A stretch of 42,965 nucleotides of DNA from Acetobacteraceae bacterium (GTDB taxonomy: Bacteria > Pseudomonadota > Alphaproteobacteria > Acetobacterales > Acetobacteraceae): positions 1-42,965 of the forward strand of contig DAHWFB010000017.1 of NCBI GenBank assembly GCA_027326105.1. The letters run 5' to 3'. Below are positions 23,621-31,533 of the stretch, one piece after another. Each line of letters opens with the position of its first letter. The stretch's first letter is position 1. The notes below the pieces were generated by a model, which had not been told where the DNA came from, ran no database searches, and saw only the letters and a program-made list of their open reading frames with translations. The position numbers and the translations under genes are program-made.

Positions 23621-24349
23621 CTAGCCGCGCACCGCGGTGGTGATGGCACGGGCGAGCGCGGCGGCGAGGCAGGCGTAGCCGCGATCGCTCATGTGCAGCC
23701 CGTCGGCGGCGAGGAAGGGCGCCAGCGCCTGCCCACCGGCCTCCCACGCCCGCATCAGCCGGTCGCGGGAGAAGAGGTTCACCCGCGGCGGGTCGGCCAG
23801 CGCGGCGAGGGCGGCATTGATGCGGGCGTTGTCGGGCGAGGCCAGCAACCGGCGGGAGCGCTGGTTGTCCATCAGCACGATATCGACCCCGGCGCGTTCG
23901 AGGCGGGCGAGGCCGCGGGCGACGAGCGCGCGGAATCGGGCCGGATCCTCGCCGCGGGCGGCGGCATTGGCGCCCACCTGCCAGATCACGAGTTGGGGAC
24001 GCACCGCGAGCACGTCGCGCCCCATGCGCCCGTCTTCCCGGGCGGCGTCCTGGCCGTTGATCCCGCGGTTGAGCACACTGATCTCGGCGGCAGGCAGGGC
24101 GTGGATGAGCAGGTCCTGCAATTCGGCGGGGTAGGAATCGGCCCGGTCGCTCGCCATCGCGCCGGCGGTGGACGAAGAGCCGAGGGCGACGATCACCAGC
24201 GGGCTCTGCGCAGCGAGCGCTGCCTTCAGATGCGGCAGCGCGAGCGCCTGGCCTGGCGCTGCCAGGCAAGCCGGCGCCGCGGCCGCCGCGCCCGCGCCCG
24301 GCGCGGCGGTCAGGAGAGCGCACAGAACGGAGATGGCGAGAAGACGCAT
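23621..24349 (-). CDS. Exported SGNH/GDSL hydrolase
   Basis: A 242-aa secreted esterase/lipase-fold protein. The signal peptide is MRLLAISVLCALLTAAPGAGA. Block I carries the nucleophile in VALGSSSTAGA, block II the glycine in NRGINGQD, block III the asparagine in WQVGANAAARG, and block V the Asp-x-x-His in DGLHMSDRGY. All four SGNH catalytic positions are present, so it should be active. The substrate (acyl ester, acetylated glycan or lysophospholipid) cannot be told. It is transcribed away from the DAO-family gene. Confidence 0.88.
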   Translation of the reverse strand: MRLLAISVLCALLTAAPGAGAAAAAPACLAAPGQALALPHLKAALAAQSPLVIVALGSSSTAGAMASDRADSYPAELQDLLIHALPAAEISVLNRGINGQDAAREDGRMGRDVLAVRPQLVIWQVGANAAARGEDPARFRALVARGLARLERAGVDIVLMDNQRSRRLLASPDNARINAALAALADPPRVNLFSRDRLMRAWEAGGQALAPFLAADGLHMSDRGYACLAAALARAITTAVRG

Positions 24350-24481
24350 CGGAGCCTCGGCGTTGGTTGCGGCTCGCGTATATGCCGCCGGCGGGATGCC
24401 GTCACCGTTGCAATCTGCCATCATCGGGTTGCCATCACCGGGCCGCTCCGCGCCGTGCTAAAGTTCCATAATATATCTTCT

Positions 24482-24496
24482 GCGGCAATTAGCCGC
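24482..24496. other. AT-rich patch and small hairpin upstream of the DAO-family gene
   Basis: The 210-base divergent gap 24350-24559 includes an AT-rich patch, ATAATATATCTT, at about 24466-24480, followed by the hairpin GCGGC-AATTA-GCCGC (24482-24496). The patch contains -10-like hexamers such as CATAAT, but I found no matching -35. It is the likely promoter area; nothing else is visible in this gap. Confidence 0.3.
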
Positions 24497-24559
24497 GCTC
24501 GCCCGGCACCTGCCCGAAGCGGGCTTGCCACCCTCGCCCCGGCGCCCGATCCTCGCGCC

Positions 24560-25654
24560 ATGGAAGCCGCCCGGGAATGTGACGTGCTCGTGGTGGGCGC
24601 CGGCATCGCCGGTGCCGCCGCCGCCGCTCATCTCGCGCCGCACCGGCGGGTCCTGCTGCTCGAGGCCGAGGATGCCGCGGGCTACCACGCCACCGGGCGG
24701 TCGGCGGCGATCTGGATCCAGAACTACGGGCCGGCGGACGTGCGCGCCTTCACCGCCGGTTCGCGCGCCTTCTTCGAGCGCCCGCCGGCGGGCTTTGCCG
24801 CCGCGCCGCTACTGCGCCGCCGCCCGGTGCTGTTTCTCGCGCCCGAGGCGCAGCGCGCGGCGCTGGAGGCGCTGCTCGCCGGGGGCGTCGGCCTCGCGCC
24901 GCTGCCGGTGGCGGCCGCCCTGGCGATGGTTCCCGCGCTGCGCCCGGGCTACGCCGTGGCGGCGGCGATCGAGGAGGATGCGTTCGATATCGACGTCGCC
25001 GCCCTCCACCAGGGTTTCGTCCGCGCCGCCCCGGGCGCGCTCGTCCTCCGCGCCCGGCTGCGCGAGGCGGCGCGGCGCGGCGGGCGCTGGGAGGTCGCGG
25101 CCGAGGATGGCCGCCGCTTCGCCGCCCCGGTGCTGGTCAACGCCGCCGGCGCCTGGGGCGACGCGGTCGCGGCGCTGGCCGGCGCCACCCCGCTCGGCCT
25201 GGTCGCCAAGCGGCGCACCGGCGTCATCATCGACCCCTCCCCCTTCGCGGTCGCCGACTGGCCGCTGCTCAACGACGTCGCCCAGAGCTGGTACGCCCGG
25301 CCCGAGGCGCGCACCCGCCTGATGGTTTCGCCCGCCGACGAAACCCCGCTCGCTCCGCAGGACGTCCAGCCCGACGAACTCGACATCGCGATCGCCATCG
25401 ACCGCATGCAGGGAGCGCTCGCGATCGAGGTCCGCCGGTTCGAGCGCGCCTGGGCCGGGCTGCGCACCTTCACCCCCGACGGCAGCCTCGCCATCGGCTG
25501 GGACGCGCGGGTGGAGGGGTTCTTCTGGTGCGTCGGCCAGGGCGGCTACGGCATCCAGACCGCGCCCGCCGCCGGCGCCTACGCCGCGGCGCGCATCCTC
25601 GCCCACACCCCCGCCCTGGCGGCGGTCGAACCGGCGCGCTTCGGCGGAGCATAA
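24560..25654 (+). CDS. FAD-dependent oxidoreductase of the DAO (glycine/D-amino-acid oxidase) family
   Basis: A 364-aa flavoprotein. The Rossmann motif VVGAGIAGAAAAAHLA is near the N-terminus, followed by the acidic end of strand 2 in LLLEAEDAAGYHATGRSAA. The middle has VNAAGAWGDAVA, and the C-terminal FAD site is FFWCVGQGGYGIQTAPAAG. These are DAO-family hallmarks: oxidation of a C-N or C-O bond in a small amine or hydroxy acid. The substrate is not evident. The gene ends in an AT-rich hairpin with a T-run and is convergent with the threonine aldolase gene. Confidence 0.88.
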   Translation: MEAARECDVLVVGAGIAGAAAAAHLAPHRRVLLLEAEDAAGYHATGRSAAIWIQNYGPADVRAFTAGSRAFFERPPAGFAAAPLLRRRPVLFLAPEAQRAALEALLAGGVGLAPLPVAAALAMVPALRPGYAVAAAIEEDAFDIDVAALHQGFVRAAPGALVLRARLREAARRGGRWEVAAEDGRRFAAPVLVNAAGAWGDAVAALAGATPLGLVAKRRTGVIIDPSPFAVADWPLLNDVAQSWYARPEARTRLMVSPADETPLAPQDVQPDELDIAIAIDRMQGALAIEVRRFERAWAGLRTFTPDGSLAIGWDARVEGFFWCVGQGGYGIQTAPAAGAYAAARILAHTPALAAVEPARFGGA

Positions 25655-25660
25655 ACCCAT

Positions 25661-25680
25661 AAACATATGCTTATGTTTTT
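25661..25680 (+). terminator. AT-rich intrinsic terminator after the DAO-family gene
   Basis: AAACATA (25661-25667) and TATGTTT (25672-25678) form a 7-bp stem with the loop TGCT, followed by more T residues. It starts 6 bases after the TAA stop and is conspicuously AT-rich for this genome. The stop codon of the convergent aldolase gene begins at 25681 and lies inside its tail. Confidence 0.7.
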
Positions 25681-26755
25681 ATGAGTTTGGCCTGCCCAGC
25701 GCCTCGCCGATCAGGGCGATGGCGAGATCGACCGCTTCCGCGTCCACGTCCAGATGCAGCCCCGCGCGCAGCCGCCACTCCCCCATGGCGGAGAGTGCGA
25801 CGCCCGCCGCGCCGAGGCGGGCGCCGAGCGGGGCGGCTTTCTGCCCGGTTCCCCTGGTGTCGATGAAAACCAGATTGGTCTCCGGCATTTCCACCGCGAG
25901 GCCGGGGAGGGTGGCGAGCCCGCGGGCGAGGCGGGCGGCGTTGGCATGGTCTTCGGCCAGGCGCTCGATGTTGTGGTCGAGCGCGTAGAGGCAGCCGGCC
26001 GCCGCCATGCCGCCCTGGCGCAGCGCGCCGCCGAGGCGCTGCTTCCAGCGCCAGGCGGCATCGATGAACGCGGCCGAGCCTGCGAGCACGGCGCCGAGCG
26101 GCGCGCCGAGGCCCTTGGTGAAATCGAGCCAGACGCTGTCGTAGCCCGCCGCCATCTCGGCCGCAGGAACCCCGCCGGCGACGACCGCGTTCATCAGCCG
26201 CGCTCCGTCCATGTGGGTCGCCATGCCGTGGGCGTGGGCGAGCGCGGCGATGTCGCGCAGCCGCGCGAGCGGCCAGACGCTGCCACCGCCGAGATTGGCG
26301 GTCTGCTCCACCGCCACCAGCGTCTGCGGCGGGGCATAGCGCGAGGCAGGGGTGAGGGCGGCGGCCAGCGTCGGCGCATCGAACTGGCCGCGCGCGCCGG
26401 CCAGCCCCCTCACCCGCGCCCCGGCGAGCGCCCAGGGCGCGCCGCCCTCGGCGGTGATCAGGTGGCAGTCCTCATGGCCGAGGATCTCGTCGCCGGGGCG
26501 GCAATGGGTGAGCACGGCGATTTCGTTGCACATGGTGCCGGAGGGCAGGAACATCGCCGCCTCCTTGCCCAGCAGGGCGGCGACGCGGTCGCAGAGCGCA
26601 TTGATGGTGGGATCGGCGGCCAGCTGCTCGTCCCCCACCTCGGCCTCGGCCATGGCGCGGCGCATGGCCGCGCCGGGCAGCGTCTGGGTGTCCGAATAGA
26701 GGTTGACCCGCGGCCTGGGTGCCTCTCGGCCGGGGCGGGCGGGAGCGAGCGTCAT
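25679..26755 (-). CDS. Low-specificity L-threonine aldolase family protein
   Basis: A 358-aa PLP-dependent fold-type I enzyme that splits L-threonine or allo-threonine to glycine and acetaldehyde. It begins near VNLYSDTQTLPGAAMRRAM and carries MFLPSGTMCNEIAVLTH, the PLP-stacking LGHEDCHLI region, ATHMDGARLMNAVVA with the cofactor aspartate, and the lysine in WLDFTKGLGAPLGAVL. A further match is RQGGMAAAGCLYAL. It is the last gene of a minus-strand run with ratA and lipA, and its start lies 17 bases after the ratA stop. Exact stereospecificity is not readable. Confidence 0.93.
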   Translation of the reverse strand: MTLAPARPGREAPRPRVNLYSDTQTLPGAAMRRAMAEAEVGDEQLAADPTINALCDRVAALLGKEAAMFLPSGTMCNEIAVLTHCRPGDEILGHEDCHLITAEGGAPWALAGARVRGLAGARGQFDAPTLAAALTPASRYAPPQTLVAVEQTANLGGGSVWPLARLRDIAALAHAHGMATHMDGARLMNAVVAGGVPAAEMAAGYDSVWLDFTKGLGAPLGAVLAGSAAFIDAAWRWKQRLGGALRQGGMAAAGCLYALDHNIERLAEDHANAARLARGLATLPGLAVEMPETNLVFIDTRGTGQKAAPLGARLGAAGVALSAMGEWRLRAGLHLDVDAEAVDLAIALIGEALGRPNS

Positions 26756-26772
26756 CGGCGGATCCCTTTCGG

Positions 26773-27243
26773 TCAGACCTTGGCCGGGGCGAGGGTGGCG
26801 GGCGCGCCCCGGGGCGGGCCGTAGATCTGCTCGGCGCGCTTGAGGAAGGCGTTGACCATGCGCCGCACCGCCTCGTTGAAGACGACCCCGATGGCACGCT
26901 GGAGGATGCGCGAGCGGAACTCGAAATCGACGAAGAAATCGACCTGGCAGCCGTCGGCGTCGGGCAGGAAGCGCCACTCGTTGTTGAGGTAGCGGAAGGG
27001 GCCGTTCTCGTAGGTCACGCGGATATGTCCGGGGCGGTCGAGTGCCACGCGCGAGGCGAAGCTCTCGCGGAAGGGGCCGAACCCGATGGTGAGATCGGCG
27101 AGCAGTTGCGTCTCGGTCCGGCTGCGGACGCGGGCGGCGACGCACCAGGGCAGGAACTGCGGGTAGCGCCCCACGTCGGCGACGAGATCGAACATCTGCT
27201 CCGCGCGATAGGGAACCCGGCGGATCTCCGCGTGCGTCGGCAT
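26773..27243 (-). CDS. ratA: RatA/Coq10-type START-domain protein
   Basis: A 156-aa SRPBCC-fold protein. It opens MPTHAEIRRVPYRAEQMFDLVADVGR and continues YPQFLPWCVAARV, the signature shared by bacterial RatA proteins and the eukaryotic ubiquinone-binding Coq10. NEWRFLPDADGCQVDFFVDFEF and the C-terminal helix with FNEAVRRMVNAFLKRAE complete the domain. Two roles are described: ubiquinone transport for respiration, and ribosome-subunit binding by E. coli RatA. In an alphaproteobacterium next to lipA I favour the Coq10-like role. It follows lipA by 6 bases. Confidence 0.9.
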   Translation of the reverse strand: MPTHAEIRRVPYRAEQMFDLVADVGRYPQFLPWCVAARVRSRTETQLLADLTIGFGPFRESFASRVALDRPGHIRVTYENGPFRYLNNEWRFLPDADGCQVDFFVDFEFRSRILQRAIGVVFNEAVRRMVNAFLKRAEQIYGPPRGAPATLAPAKV

Positions 27244-27249
27244 CGCGCC

Positions 27250-28200
27250 TCAGGCCATCCCGGCGGTCCGCTGCTCGCGGGCGGCGCGCAGGGCGGCGAA
27301 ATCCGCGTCCGCGTGGTAGGAGGAGCGGGTGAGCGGGCTCGCGGCAACCATCAGGAAGCCCTTGGCGCGGGCGAGCGCGGCATAGTCGGCGAATTCCTCG
27401 GGGGTGACGAACTCCGCGACCGCGGCGTGCTTGATCGTGGGCTGGAGATATTGGCCGAGGGTGAGGAAATCGACATCGGCGATGCGCAGATCGTCCATCA
27501 CCTGGGCGATTTCCCCCCTGCCCTCGCCCAGGCCCACCATCAGGCCGGATTTGGTGAAGCGGGTGGGGTCGAGCGTCTTGACCCGGTCGAGCAGGCGCAG
27601 CGACTGGAAATAGCGCGCGCCGGGACGGATGGACGGATAGAGCCGGGGGACGGTTTCGAGATTGTGATTGAAGACGTCGGGCCGCGCCTCCACCACCGCT
27701 TCGAGCGCGCCCGGCTTGCGCAGGAAGTCCGGCGTCAGCACTTCGATGGTGGTAGCGGGCGCCGCGGCGCGGACGGCGCGGATGACGGCGGCGAAATGGG
27801 CCGCACCCCCGTCCGCGAGATCGTCGCGATCGACCGAGGTGATGACGACGTGGCGCAGACCGAGGCGGGCGACGGCGTCCGCGACGCGGGCCGGTTCGTC
27901 GGGCGCGAGCGGGCCGGGCAGGCCGGTGGTGACGTTGCAGAAGGCGCAGGCGCGGGTGCAGATCTCCCCCATGATCATCATGGTGGCGTGGCGCTGGGAC
28001 CAGCACTCCCCGATGTTGGGGCACGCCGCCTCCTCGCAGACGGTGACCAGGTGGTTGGCGCGCATCAGCGCGCGGGTTTCGTGATAGACCGGGTGGGTGG
28101 GCGCCTTGACGCGGATCCACGCCGGCTTGCGCCGCGCCGGATTGTCCGGCCGATGGGACTTTTCCGGGTGGCGTTCGCGATGGTCGATCTCGATCCTCAT
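27250..28200 (-). CDS. lipA: Lipoyl synthase
   Basis: A 316-aa radical SAM enzyme inserting two sulfurs into octanoyl groups on E2 subunits and GcvH. The auxiliary cluster is bound by [12 protein letters not shown], the radical SAM cluster by CTRACAFC, and the C-terminal serine ligand lies in TRSSYHAD. Other conserved parts are [43 protein letters not shown] and [10 protein letters not shown]. The start [10 protein letters not shown] is of normal length; codons further upstream are not conserved. It forms an operon with ratA. Confidence 0.96.
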   Translation of the reverse strand: MRIEIDHRERHPEKSHRPDNPARRKPAWIRVKAPTHPVYHETRALMRANHLVTVCEEAACPNIGECWSQRHATMMIMGEICTRACAFCNVTTGLPGPLAPDEPARVADAVARLGLRHVVITSVDRDDLADGGAAHFAAVIRAVRAAAPATTIEVLTPDFLRKPGALEAVVEARPDVFNHNLETVPRLYPSIRPGARYFQSLRLLDRVKTLDPTRFTKSGLMVGLGEGRGEIAQVMDDLRIADVDFLTLGQYLQPTIKHAAVAEFVTPEEFADYAALARAKGFLMVAASPLTRSSYHADADFAALRAAREQRTAGMA

Positions 28201-28348
28201 TCGCGATGTTCCTCGCCCGCGCTCTGCTGCTCCCGCCAAGTGGCGCAGGTTGGCGGCTTCGTCAAGGAAGTGCCGGCGGGCATGACCGGGGCGCTTGACA
28301 CGGCGGCCCGCGCGCGGTGCCATCGGCGAAACGGCGGGGTGAGGCGTC

Positions 28349-28801
28349 ATGCCGCAGCTTTCGCTCCACAGCCCGATCGGCGCGCTGACCGTTTCCGAGG
28401 AAGAGGGGCGGATCGTCTCGCTCGACTGGGGCTGGGGGCGCGACCAGACGAGGACGGCGGCGCTGCTGGCCGCGGTCGCGGCGCTCGAGCGGTATTTCGA
28501 CGGCGCGACGGAAACGTTCGACCTGCCGATGGATCCGCCGGGGACCGCCTATCAGAAACAGGTGTGGGCGGTCTTGCGCGCGATCCCCTTCGGCGCCACC
28601 CTGACCTATGCCGAGGTCGCCGCCCGCGCCGGAGGTGGGCCGCGCTCGGCGGGCAACGCGGTGGGGGCGAATCCGATCCCCATCCTGATCCCCTGCCACC
28701 GCGTGCTGGGCGCGCGCTCTCTCGGCGGCTACTCGGGAGGCGAAGGGGTCGATACCAAGCGCTACCTGCTGGCGCTGGAAGAACGTTTGCGGGCAGGCTA
28801 A
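28349..28801 (+). CDS. ogt: Methylated-DNA-protein-cysteine methyltransferase
   Basis: A 150-aa suicide repair protein that removes alkyl groups from O6-alkylguanine. The acceptor cysteine is in [13 protein letters not shown]. Conserved parts before it include [34 protein letters not shown] and GNAVGANP, and [19 protein letters not shown] follows. There is no AdaA domain. GGGGTGAGG precedes the ATG. The quinone oxidoreductase gene starts 50 bases downstream. The 148-base gap to the divergent lipA (28201-28348) shows no recognisable site. Confidence 0.94.
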   Translation: MPQLSLHSPIGALTVSEEEGRIVSLDWGWGRDQTRTAALLAAVAALERYFDGATETFDLPMDPPGTAYQKQVWAVLRAIPFGATLTYAEVAARAGGGPRSAGNAVGANPIPILIPCHRVLGARSLGGYSGGEGVDTKRYLLALEERLRAG

Positions 28802-28851
28802 GCCGGGGCCCGCGGACCGCCTCCGGGCGGCGGAAAGGGAGATGCACGACG

Positions 28852-29826
28852 ATGAGCAAGGCGATCCGAATCCACGCCCATGGCGGGCCCGAGGTGATGC
28901 GCTGGGAGGACGTGCCCACGCCGGAGCCCGGTCCGGGGGAGGCGCTGGTGCGCCACGCCGCGGTGGGGCTGAACTATATCGACGTCTATTTCCGCACCGG
29001 CCTCTACAAGGCCGCTCACCTGCCGGCCACGCTGGGCATGGAGGGCGCGGGGGTGGTCGAAGCCACCGGCCCCGGGGTTTCCCTGGTCGCCGAAGGCGAC
29101 CGGGTCGCCTACGCCGGCGGGCCGATCGGCGCCTATGCCACCAAGCGGGTGATCCCCGCCGACCGGCTGGTCAAGCTGCCCGAGGCGATCTCCTTCGAGA
29201 CCGCGGCGGCGATGATGCTGCAAGGGATGACGGCGCAATATCTCATCCGCCGCACCCACCGGGTCGAAGCCGGCGAGACCATCCTGGTCCATGCCGCCGC
29301 CGGCGGGGTCGGGCTGATCCTCTGCCAGTGGGCGAAGCATCTCGGGGCGCACGTCATCGGCGTGGTCTCCACCGCGGCGAAGGCGGAGCTGGCGCGCGCC
29401 CACGGCGCGGAGCACGTGCTGGTCGCGCCCGCCGATATCGCCGCCGACGTGAAGCGGATCACCGCCGGCGCGATGGTGCCCGTGGTCTATGACAGCGTCG
29501 GCAAGGACACCTTCATGGCCAGCCTCGACAGCCTGCGCCCGCGCGGACTGATGGTGAGCTACGGCAATGCCTCGGGCGCGGTGCCGCCGTTCGAGCTCGG
29601 CATTCTCTCGGCCAAGGGCAGCCTCTTTCTCACCCGCCCCTCGCTCGCTTCCTACACCGCCAACCGCGCCGAACTCGAAGCGACGGCCGCGGATCTGTTC
29701 GCGGTGGTGGGCTCGGGCGCGGTCAGGATCCGGGTCAACCAGACCTTCCCGCTCGCCGAGGCCGCCGCCGCCCACGTCGCGCTCGAGGCGCGCCAGACCA
29801 CCGGAAGCACGGTGCTCATTCCCTGA
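28852..29826 (+). CDS. NADPH:quinone oxidoreductase (zeta-crystallin type)
   Basis: A 324-aa zinc-free medium-chain dehydrogenase. Family hallmarks are MSKAIRIHAHGGPEVM, VGLNYIDVYFRTGLYK, LGMEGAGVVEA, ERL-type stretch DRLVKLPEAISFETAAAMMLQGMTA and the NADPH-binding AAAGGVGLILCQWAK. Late signatures are YDSVGKDTFMASLDSLRPRG and SYGNASGAVPPF. It reduces quinones and protects against oxidative stress. The ribosome binding site GGAAAGGGAG is well placed. It may be co-transcribed with ogt. Confidence 0.93.
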   Translation: MSKAIRIHAHGGPEVMRWEDVPTPEPGPGEALVRHAAVGLNYIDVYFRTGLYKAAHLPATLGMEGAGVVEATGPGVSLVAEGDRVAYAGGPIGAYATKRVIPADRLVKLPEAISFETAAAMMLQGMTAQYLIRRTHRVEAGETILVHAAAGGVGLILCQWAKHLGAHVIGVVSTAAKAELARAHGAEHVLVAPADIAADVKRITAGAMVPVVYDSVGKDTFMASLDSLRPRGLMVSYGNASGAVPPFELGILSAKGSLFLTRPSLASYTANRAELEATAADLFAVVGSGAVRIRVNQTFPLAEAAAAHVALEARQTTGSTVLIP

Positions 29827-29861
29827 GCCGGCGCGCTCCGCTCGGGGCGAAGCGGAGGCGG

Positions 29862-30662
29862 TCACGGGCGGCGCGGCGGTTCGATCACCATTCCGTCGAA
29901 CCCCGCCTCCACCCCGGCCGGCAGGTTGGCGGCAAGCCACGACCAGTCCAGCGCGTAGCCCATGTGGGTGAGGATGGTCCGGCGCGGGCGCAGAGCCGCG
30001 ACCCACTCCAGCACCAGGCCGAGATGGGCGTGGGTGGGGTGGGCGGGGCCGCGCAGGAAGCAGCCGACGATCCAGGTATCGAGACCGCGGAGGCGGGCGA
30101 GGGACTCGGGGGGGAAGCGGACGACGTCCGTGCAATAGGCGAAATCGCCGATGCGCAGGCCGAGCGAGGGAAGGAACCCATGGTCCTGGGCGAGGATCTC
30201 CACCTCCATCCCCGCCATCGTGACGATTTCCCCGGGGGCGACCTCGTTCGCTTCGAGAACGGGATGGAAGAAATGCGGGCCCTCCCAGGGGCGGAAGGCA
30301 TAGGCGAAGCGCTCCCGGATCTCGCTCCAGGTGCCGGCGTCGGCGAAGGCGGGCAGCCTGCGGTCGGCGAGGCGGTTGAGGATGCGAACGTCATCGAGCC
30401 CGCCGATGTGGTCGGCGTGGGGATGGGTGAAGACGATCGCCTCCACGCCGCCGATGCGATTGTCGAGCAACTGGGCGCGCATGTCGGGCGAGGTATCGAC
30501 CAGCAGCCGCTCGCCGGCATCGCTTTCGATCAGGATCGAGGCGCGGGAGCGGCGGTTGCGGGGTTCGGCGGGGTCGCAGGCGCCCCAGTCCCCCGCGCCG
30601 TCGGCGCCGCCGATCTGCGGCACCCCGGCCGACCCGCCGGTGCCGAGCAGCACCACCCGCAT
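29862..30662 (-). CDS. MBL-fold metallohydrolase (PhnP-like)
   Basis: A 266-aa metallo-beta-lactamase-fold hydrolase. It begins MRVVLLGTGGSAGVPQIG, then a stretch with RNRRSRASILIE, LLVDTSPDMRAQLL, the metal motif FTHPHADHIGGLDDV, QDHGFLPSLGLRIGDFAYCTD and a late HAHLGLVLEW and ILTHMGYALDW. This set is shared with PhnP-type cyclic phosphodiesterases and is regularly found next to tatD. Its ATG overlaps the tatD stop by one base (TGATG), so the pair is coupled. The substrate is not established. Confidence 0.9.
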   Translation of the reverse strand: MRVVLLGTGGSAGVPQIGGADGAGDWGACDPAEPRNRRSRASILIESDAGERLLVDTSPDMRAQLLDNRIGGVEAIVFTHPHADHIGGLDDVRILNRLADRRLPAFADAGTWSEIRERFAYAFRPWEGPHFFHPVLEANEVAPGEIVTMAGMEVEILAQDHGFLPSLGLRIGDFAYCTDVVRFPPESLARLRGLDTWIVGCFLRGPAHPTHAHLGLVLEWVAALRPRRTILTHMGYALDWSWLAANLPAGVEAGFDGMVIEPPRRP

Positions 30663-31438
30663 CAGGCCCCGGCCTTGGTGAAGAGGCGATGGAAGTTGGC
30701 GGAGGTGGCCTCCGCGAGGGCTTCCGGCGATAGCCCCCGCGTCTGCGCGAGCACACCGGCGGTGTGCACCACATGGGCGGGCTCGTTGCGCTTGCCGCGC
30801 ACGGGTACCGGGGCGAGATAGGGAGCGTCGGTCTCGACGAGCAGGCGGTCGAGCGGAAGATCGCGCGCGATCTCCCGCAATTCCTGCGATTTCGGAAAAG
30901 TGAGGATGCCCGAGAAGCTGACGTAGCCATCGATCGCGACGGCGGTTTCGGCGAGCGCGCGCGAGCCGGTGAAGCAGTGCAGAACGAAGCCGAACTCCCC
31001 TCCCCGATCCCGCTCTTCGCGGAGAATTCGCGCGATGTCGGCATCCGCGTCGCGGGCGTGGATGACGAGCGGCACGCCGGCCGCGCGCGCGCCGCGGATA
31101 TGGGCACGAAATCCTTCGATCTGAATATCTTTTGGGGCATTGTCGTAGAAATAGTCGAGCCCCGACTCGCCCACCGCGATCATTTTGGGGTGGGCGGCGA
31201 GGGCGGCGATCTCCGCGGGTAGCGGGATCGGGAACTCGGCGGCGTGGTGGGGGTGGATGCCGATGCTGCACCAGAGGGCGGGATCATCACCCACGATACC
31301 GAGCAGGTCGGCGGCGGCGGCGAGCGAGGTCGCGATGCTGACCATTCCCCCGACCCCCGCGGCGCGCGCGCGGCCGATCACGCCCGGGCGCTCCCCGGGC
31401 GGAAACATGTCGAGATGGCAATGGGAATCGATCAGCAT
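30662..31438 (-). CDS. TatD-family metal-dependent deoxyribonuclease
   Basis: A 258-aa TIM-barrel hydrolase. It starts MLIDSHCHLDMFPP, with metal ligands in DSHCHLD, GESGLDYFYD, VIHARDAD, LHCFTGS and VETDAPYLAPVP, the complete TatD set. TatD/YcfH proteins act as metal-dependent DNases, with suggested roles in DNA repair and D-aminoacyl-tRNA hydrolysis. It lies between metG and the MBL gene in the order usual for proteobacteria. A short AT-richer stretch near 31105-31160 uses codons (AAA, GAT, ATT) uncommon in the neighbourhood. Confidence 0.94.
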   Translation of the reverse strand: MLIDSHCHLDMFPPGERPGVIGRARAAGVGGMVSIATSLAAAADLLGIVGDDPALWCSIGIHPHHAAEFPIPLPAEIAALAAHPKMIAVGESGLDYFYDNAPKDIQIEGFRAHIRGARAAGVPLVIHARDADADIARILREERDRGGEFGFVLHCFTGSRALAETAVAIDGYVSFSGILTFPKSQELREIARDLPLDRLLVETDAPYLAPVPVRGKRNEPAHVVHTAGVLAQTRGLSPEALAEATSANFHRLFTKAGA

Positions 31439-31453
31439 CGCAACAGAATCCAG

Positions 31454-31526
31454 GCAAATGTTCTTTGGTTCTCTCGTTTAGGAAGGACTTCTTTTTTGAA
31501 AAAAGAAGCAAAAAACTTTCATTTGC
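31454..31526. repeat. AT-rich nested palindrome between tatD and metG
   Basis: A perfect palindrome, CTTCTTTTTT-G-AAAAAAGAAG, lies at about 31489-31509, followed by a short A-run. An outer inverted repeat, GCAAATG (31454-31460) and CATTTGC (31520-31526), brackets it. The element lies in a 95-base gap and is far richer in A+T than anything around it. It may act as an intrinsic terminator on either strand. Similar poly-T/poly-A palindromes are, as I recall, repeated between genes in Acetobacteraceae genomes. Confidence 0.65.
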
Positions 31527-31533
31527 GGGATGC

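Noticed and set aside
22064-24559. In-frame upstream extension of the DAO-family gene towards 22064
   Set aside because: The Rossmann motif starts just after the ATG at 24560; everything before is antisense to tetR, yqjE-like, yqjD-like and SGNH genes.
31439-31533. A riboswitch or T-box before tatD
   Set aside because: The gap is only 95 bases and is explained by the AT-rich palindromes; no conserved riboswitch core is visible.
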